From NCBI RefSeq assembly GCF_037976825.1, contig NZ_CP150269.1, forward strand, positions 7,171,501 through 7,235,500: a stretch of 64,000 bases of DNA, read 5' to 3'. The notes under the pieces were generated by a model. The model searched no databases. It was given only the letters and a program-made list of their open reading frames with translations, and was not told the DNA's origin. This document shows positions 59,878 to 64,000 of this stretch, in pieces. Numbering within the stretch: position 1 is the first letter of the stretch; every line of letters begins with the position of its first letter. Origin of the DNA: Paenibacillus sp. FSL K6-1330 (GTDB lineage: Bacteria > Bacillota > Bacilli > Paenibacillales > Paenibacillaceae). The position numbers and the translations under genes were made by a program.

Positions 59878-60969
59878 ATGAGTCCCAATAAAAGAATTAT
59901 CTATGTCGATATCCTAAGAATTCTATCCATTGTTGCCGTCATTATTCTGCACTACACAGCGGAGGTGCTAACCAGCACGAATGATTTCAATTCCTCCTCC
60001 TGGTGGATCAGCAACGGGTTCAACTCCATATCCCGCTTCGCCGTACCGGTCTTCTTCATGATCAGCGGAGCGATGATCCTGCGCACGAAGATTACATCCT
60101 ACCGGGAGTTCTATACCAAGCGCGTCGTACCGCTGCTCATTCCCCTTCTGACCTGGTCGCTTATCTATGGCTTGTACAATCAATACTATCTGATGCGAAG
60201 CAAGCTGAATGCCTACGAGTTCGTTGTTGACTTCGGGTATCGGCTGCTGACCGACCGGAATTATGTGCATCTGTGGTTCCTGTACGCCATTATTGCCATC
60301 TATATGACGGTGCCGCTGATGAGCAAATTCATCAAATCCTGCAGCGAGAAGGATCTGCGGTATTATCTGCTCCTCTGGTTCATCGTCAGTATCGCCTATC
60401 GCTTCATCTCGGATGCCGTATTCCGTGCAACGGATCAATACATCAACATTCCGATCATGAACATCCCGTTCTTCATGGGCTTTCTCGGCTATTTTATCCT
60501 GGGGTACTATCTATTCCATTTTGAACTACCGCTCAAGGCAAAAAACATACTATACAATCTGGGCATCATCTCGTTTTTTATCACGCCGGTAGCCACCTAT
60601 TTTGTCTCGCTGCGCAGCGGTGTCCTGGATGAGATGTTCTACGGCAACTATTCCGTCACCACCTTCTTCATGGCTGTCGGGTTGTTTATCTTCTTTAAGG
60701 AGAAGGAGGCCAAGATCAGCGATCAAGTGAACCATAAAATCCAGAAATTGATCAGCTCGGTCTCCCGGGCCAGCTTCAGCATCTATCTGATTCACCTGCT
60801 GGTCGAAATGATGTTATCCGGCCGAACCGAGGTCGAGGCCACGTTTCTGGAGGCCTCCCTCAGTCTGATCGTGAATATCTCCATCATCTTCGCCATCAGC
60901 TACATCACCGTCAAGGTACTGAACCTAAGCAAAACGGCAACCTACATTCTATTCGGCGGGCGGGGTTAA
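59878..60969 (+). CDS. Membrane acyltransferase, acyltransferase_3 family (IcaC/WecH-like)
   Basis: A 363-residue protein with ten helices. The N-terminal IIYVDILRILSIVAVIILHY ends with the catalytic His of this family, and FAVPVFFMISGAMIL with RRVVPLLIPLLTW-type sequence follows. IcaC and WecH are the nearest functional analogues: they attach succinyl or acetyl groups to surface polysaccharides. It lies 30 bases after the synthase gene with AAGGAGG upstream, and six bases before the GH18 gene. It thus probably decorates the polymer made by the first gene. Confidence 0.88.
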   Translation: MSPNKRIIYVDILRILSIVAVIILHYTAEVLTSTNDFNSSSWWISNGFNSISRFAVPVFFMISGAMILRTKITSYREFYTKRVVPLLIPLLTWSLIYGLYNQYYLMRSKLNAYEFVVDFGYRLLTDRNYVHLWFLYAIIAIYMTVPLMSKFIKSCSEKDLRYYLLLWFIVSIAYRFISDAVFRATDQYINIPIMNIPFFMGFLGYFILGYYLFHFELPLKAKNILYNLGIISFFITPVATYFVSLRSGVLDEMFYGNYSVTTFFMAVGLFIFFKEKEAKISDQVNHKIQKLISSVSRASFSIYLIHLLVEMMLSGRTEVEATFLEASLSLIVNISIIFAISYITVKVLNLSKTATYILFGGRG

Positions 60970-60975
60970 AGGACG

Positions 60976-62139
60976 ATGAGAATCACGATATATACGAAAA
61001 TATTCATTGTGGTGCTGCTTGCGGGCATGGGTCTCTATTTCTATCAGATCTCCGCGGCGGAAGAGCGGAAAATCACGGCGGTATACGTGGAGGCCTGGCA
61101 GGATTACCGAAACATCAAGCTATCGGAGAAAGGCGTGGACATTGCGTTTATCGCTTTTGCGAAGATCAAGGGAACGGAGCTCTACTTCCATGAAGACAGC
61201 ACGACCAACAACCAGATCAAAGAAAACATCAAGCAGTTGAAGGCAGCCAATCCGAAGACCCAAATGGTGCTGGCTGTAGGTGGTTACGGTGCAGATGGCT
61301 TCTCCGACGCTTCGCTGGACGGCAACCGGTACCTCTTCACCGAGAGCATCATCAACCTGGTCAAGGAACTGGATTTAGACGGCGTGGATATCGACTGGGA
61401 GTATCCGGCGTTCCATGCCTGGAACACGCAGAAGGCCCGCCCGGAAGATACGAAGAATTTCACCAGCCTGATGAAGGAACTACGGGAGAAGCTGTACAGG
61501 CTGCCTCACAAGAACAAGAACTATCTGCTGACGTTCGCCTCTGGAACCCAGGACTGGTATTTCCAAAATGTCGAGGTCAAAAAAGTGGAGAAATACGTGG
61601 ATTACATCAACGTCATGTCCTATGACCTGACAGGCAAGTGGTCTGACACCACAGGCTTTAACTCCAATCTGTATGTGGACAGCCAAGGGAAATCCAAACA
61701 CTCCATTGATGGAATTATCTCGATGTATCTGGACCATGATATCGACAGCAAGAAACTGCTGCTCGGCGTGCCCGCTTATTCGTACGGCTGGAAAAACGTG
61801 AAAGAGGCCAAGGGTGCTAAAGACGGCCTCTTCGCTCCTGGGACGCCCATCGATATCGACAAGGTGAACCTCAATTATAAGCAGATCGAGAAAGCCTACC
61901 TGAACAAAAATGGCTTCAAGCGTTATTACGACAACAAAGCCAAGGCTGCCTACCTCTATGACGGCCATACCTTCATCAGTTACGAGGATCAGGAGGCCCT
62001 GAAGGAGAAGGTAAGCTACATCAAAAGCAAGAATCTTGCGGGCGCGATGGTCTGGCAGTATTCGCAGGACGCGGAGGACGGCATCGTGAAGTATCTGACG
62101 GAGCATTTGAATGAGAGGCAGCAAGCCGCCAAACGATAA
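60976..62139 (+). CDS. Secreted or membrane-anchored GH18 glycoside hydrolase (chitinase-like)
   Basis: A 387-residue hydrolase with an N-terminal helix (about 6-24) that is a signal peptide or anchor. The TIM barrel has the chitinase motif LDGVDIDWEYP, with Glu142 as proton donor and the assisting Asp residues 138 and 140 (DxxDxDxE); YINVMSYDLTG, LGVPAYSYGW and GAMVWQYSQD are other GH18 strands. It lacks chitin-binding modules. As the last gene of a synthase-acyltransferase operon it is better explained as a trimming or release enzyme for the GlcNAc polymer than as a nutritional chitinase. Confidence 0.93.
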   Translation: MRITIYTKIFIVVLLAGMGLYFYQISAAEERKITAVYVEAWQDYRNIKLSEKGVDIAFIAFAKIKGTELYFHEDSTTNNQIKENIKQLKAANPKTQMVLAVGGYGADGFSDASLDGNRYLFTESIINLVKELDLDGVDIDWEYPAFHAWNTQKARPEDTKNFTSLMKELREKLYRLPHKNKNYLLTFASGTQDWYFQNVEVKKVEKYVDYINVMSYDLTGKWSDTTGFNSNLYVDSQGKSKHSIDGIISMYLDHDIDSKKLLLGVPAYSYGWKNVKEAKGAKDGLFAPGTPIDIDKVNLNYKQIEKAYLNKNGFKRYYDNKAKAAYLYDGHTFISYEDQEALKEKVSYIKSKNLAGAMVWQYSQDAEDGIVKYLTEHLNERQQAAKR

Positions 62140-62165
62140 TATAAGGCATACAGTACCTTTTCTCA

Positions 62166-62212
62166 AAAAAAGCCGATGATCCTCGCAGTCGAGTGCGGGT
62201 CATCGGCTTTTT
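62166..62212 (+). terminator. Terminator of the exopolysaccharide operon
   Basis: AAAAAGCCGATGA (62166-62178) / TCATCGGCTTTTT (62200-62212) with an inner CGCA/TGCG pairing, 26 bases past the GH18 stop. Confidence 0.9.
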
Positions 62213-62278
62213 ATATTCTTGTCAGCCCCTGCATGTGCTTGTTGCGGCCGATTCATCAGTATTCTATATTTTCGTTTA

Positions 62279-63415
62279 TCACATTTCACCAGTGATTCTT
62301 ACAGCCTCTATGTGACTATAACGATTAAAATAAAGATCTTTGTCCTTTTTGATCCATCTGATCACGATATGACAGAAGAGAAAGAACCATAACAGAGCTG
62401 TAAGAAAAACCACTCCAATTACAAATAGGTTGGCTAGAAGATCTTCACCCATTTGATTAGAAAATATCTTCGATAATGCTGAGAGCAATAAAGGCATATA
62501 AACAATGATGTAGCGTCGGCTCAAGCTTCCTAACCAGTTCCCCTTTTCCGGAAGTAACCTCATGCGAACGATCTTAGACCCCACCGTATGTCCTTTCCAA
62601 ATCACAGGGATAACTACCATAACCACAAAGAAAACAATGGCAAAGATGATCTCGTCAACAAGTACTCCTGGTCTCTTCAGCAACCCGAATATAAAGCTGG
62701 TTATCACTCTGGCAATAATAATATTTAGAAGAACCTCCATGAGTTGGGCACCAAAAGTTGCTTTTCTCTGATTGTTAAAGAAGTGGCTTTGCTCACTAAG
62801 GGTTTCCCTCGATGGAATTAACACCAAAAACATGGGAGCGAGTATAAAGCCTAGTACAGTCCCCACCGTATTTGTCATCAAGTCATCTACATCAAATATA
62901 CGATAGGGGCATTCAAAAAAGCCAAACAAAGCGGTTCGTTGGGTTATTTCAAAGAAAAGCGAAACACTAAATCCAATAAGAGCAGCATGAAACCATTTAG
63001 CTTTCCCCTTAAAAAAGTACCTCAGAAAGACACCTAAAGGAAACAAAAGCAAAACATTAAAAAACATTTGATAAAAGGCCCGCGTCGTTAACAAGTCGAT
63101 ATAACTTGAAGGCACCGCCCAATGAAATCCGCTTTCACGTTGAATATCCCGTATAAATTGAAAAGGACGATTTTGAATAAAAATCGCGCCGGGATCAATC
63201 GAAGCACAATTATTCCGAGCACTGGGTATTGGAAAAATCACTAAGAAAAATGCACTTAATCCATAAAAGATAAAGCTTAAGATAAGTAATGTTCTCCAAA
63301 AGCTAAAGTACCCATGTTTACGGTACTGATAAACGGCCCATGGAAGCGTCAAAATGAAAGCTAATAAAAAACAAATGGCTATCGCAACGAAAATAGGCAA
63401 TACATATGCTTGCAT
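62279..63415 (-). CDS. VanZ-RDD domain membrane protein
   Basis: A 378-residue membrane protein with ten or so helices. The first half is a VanZ-like domain (VIFPIP near the first loop, FYQMFFNVLLLFPLGVFLRY, FFEITQRTALFG and FDVDDLMTNTVGTVLGF); the second is an RDD domain (RKATFGAQLMEVLLN, GHTVGSKIVRMRLL, RYIIVY). VanZ domains can alter susceptibility to teicoplanin and other surface-active agents. ATG 63415 has GGGAG 7 bases upstream; the frame extends to 63484. This gene is visibly more AT-rich than its neighbours, which may point to acquisition from elsewhere. Confidence 0.88.
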   Translation of the reverse strand: MQAYVLPIFVAIAICFLLAFILTLPWAVYQYRKHGYFSFWRTLLILSFIFYGLSAFFLVIFPIPSARNNCASIDPGAIFIQNRPFQFIRDIQRESGFHWAVPSSYIDLLTTRAFYQMFFNVLLLFPLGVFLRYFFKGKAKWFHAALIGFSVSLFFEITQRTALFGFFECPYRIFDVDDLMTNTVGTVLGFILAPMFLVLIPSRETLSEQSHFFNNQRKATFGAQLMEVLLNIIIARVITSFIFGLLKRPGVLVDEIIFAIVFFVVMVVIPVIWKGHTVGSKIVRMRLLPEKGNWLGSLSRRYIIVYMPLLLSALSKIFSNQMGEDLLANLFVIGVVFLTALLWFFLFCHIVIRWIKKDKDLYFNRYSHIEAVRITGEM

Positions 63416-63589
63416 TTCATTCTCCCTTTCTAATAAACAAGCCGAGGAATATAATAACAGGAAATTTGAATGAATTTCAATCATTATATTCTTCCCAAAT
63501 AATGATCCGTCATCCCAGTAAAGATAATAATAGAATGTCTCTTTCCGCTCTGTTATAGATGTTGGGTAAGGTCTCTAACCATACGATGA

Positions 63590-63617
63590 AAGCCCATGGG
63601 TTGAAATCCATGGGCTT
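63590..63617. repeat. Perfect hairpin downstream of the LysR gene
   Basis: AAGCCCATGG (63590-63599) / CCATGGGCTT (63608-63617) with an eight-base loop. It may be the terminator of the LysR-type gene (TTTCAT follows on the minus strand), or an isolated end hairpin of an IS200/IS605-like element; the T tract is poor and no transposase is near. Confidence 0.5.
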
Positions 63618-63682
63618 CCTAAATTCTTTATTTCCATATGCACCCGGCCCTCCCTCCTAGTGTTGCAGAGTGGGAGCGGGTC

Positions 63683-64000
63683 CTATTTAGTTCGAGCAAC
63701 AATTTCATCCATAAAGCATTGTAATGTGCTCGTTACGTATGAATCTTTTCGCCGAATAAAAATAGTTGTGATTTCATGGTAAGGTTCAGGTAAGCTATGG
63801 CAGAATACGGCACCATTGGCAACCAGATCGGTAATGGATGATTCCGGGATAATCGTGATTCCTATTCCTGCAGCTACGCTGCCTATAATCGTCCCGAACG
63901 TTCCAAACTCCATGATCTGTTTAGGGATGATTCCCTCCACCTTCATCCAGCTTTCCAGTCTTTCACGATATCCGCAACCTTTATTGTATAGCAATAGAGG
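63683..64000 (-). CDS. LysR family transcriptional regulator, C-terminal part (5' end outside window)
   Basis: The frame is open to the window edge; 105 residues are visible, ending ...MDEIVARTK. They are the second half of a LysR substrate-binding domain: LLLYNKGCGYRERLESWM, then MEFGTFGTIIGSVAAGIGITIIPES and the final ITTIFIRRKDSYVTSTLQCFMDEI, quoted in short parts. GxxxxIGSVAAGxGITxxP is the family's effector-site signature. The HTH lies beyond base 64000, as may its divergent target. Its sequence recalls the YwqM/CzcR group of Firmicutes regulators. Confidence 0.85.
   Translation of the reverse strand, partial: PLLLYNKGCGYRERLESWMKVEGIIPKQIMEFGTFGTIIGSVAAGIGITIIPESSITDLVANGAVFCHSLPEPYHEITTIFIRRKDSYVTSTLQCFMDEIVARTK

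Noticed and set aside
1..64000. CRISPR arrays, tRNA or rRNA genes, prophage and complete insertion sequences
   Set aside because: No spaced direct repeats, no cloverleaf-like sequences with CCA ends, and no transposase, integrase or phage structural genes were seen.

Overview
The window reads as chromosomal DNA of a low- to mid-GC, endospore-forming Firmicute, most probably a Paenibacillus or close relative. The grounds are protein-level resemblance to Bacillus subtilis families (BceRSAB, YumC, GreA, MtlARFD), strong GGAGG ribosome sites, frequent TTG/GTG starts, about 50% GC by eye, and a copper-amine-oxidase-type stalk domain lipoprotein. I see no rRNA, tRNA, CRISPR array, prophage or complete insertion sequence. 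The genus is an inference from style and gene content.

Layout. 1-4.0 kb: a drug-export ABC transporter (permease cut by the window edge) with its own two-component system, arranged like linearmycin-resistance loci. 4.2-9.5 kb: a divergent iron locus, with a ferredoxin-NADP reductase on one side and a siderophore ABC importer (ATPase, lipoprotein, two permeases) on the other, each with a sigma-A promoter and a Fur box. 9.6-17.7 kb: small membrane protein, BCCT osmolyte transporter, HxlR regulator, ring-cleaving dioxygenase, peptide deformylase with a small HTH partner, DMT exporter and a stalk-domain lipoprotein. 17.9-22.4 kb: a complete bceRSAB bacitracin-type sensing and resistance module with a visible BceR box.

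22.5-37.6 kb is a housekeeping and stress mixture: DinB proteins, a MarR-MFS pair with its operator, an aldonolactone-oxidase/PLP-aldolase pair, a HAD phosphatase, a Crp-type regulator, an ECF sigma/anti-sigma pair, an ArsR-SRPBCC pair with its operator, a GIY-YIG nuclease, two small unknown proteins, an MFS exporter and greA. 37.9-43.5 kb is the mannitol operon mtlA-mtlR-mtlF-mtlD with promoter, cre-like site and upstream inverted repeat.

43.5-49.1 kb holds an FHA-winged-helix regulator, a membrane-anchored glycerophosphodiesterase, a coiled-coil protein, a polysaccharide deacetylase with an unusual cytoplasmic N-terminal domain, and a membrane-anchored GH8-like hydrolase. A TauE-like gene beside it is broken. 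49.7-57 kb: YjdM, a TetR-regulated ABC transporter, cupin, EVE, DinB, WYL regulator, methyltransferase and a permuted papain-fold protein. 57.1-62.1 kb: a CdsA-like enzyme, then a tight three-gene operon of processive glycosyltransferase, membrane acyltransferase and GH18 hydrolase that looks like a synthesis, decoration and trimming set for a GlcNAc-type exopolysaccharide. The window ends with an AT-richer VanZ/RDD membrane protein and the 3' part of a LysR-type regulator.

The best candidates for something undescribed are the two envelope-polysaccharide loci (about 44.4-49.1 and 58.5-62.1 kb), which may be functionally linked, and the FHA-winged-helix regulator next to the first. Everything else fits known families.
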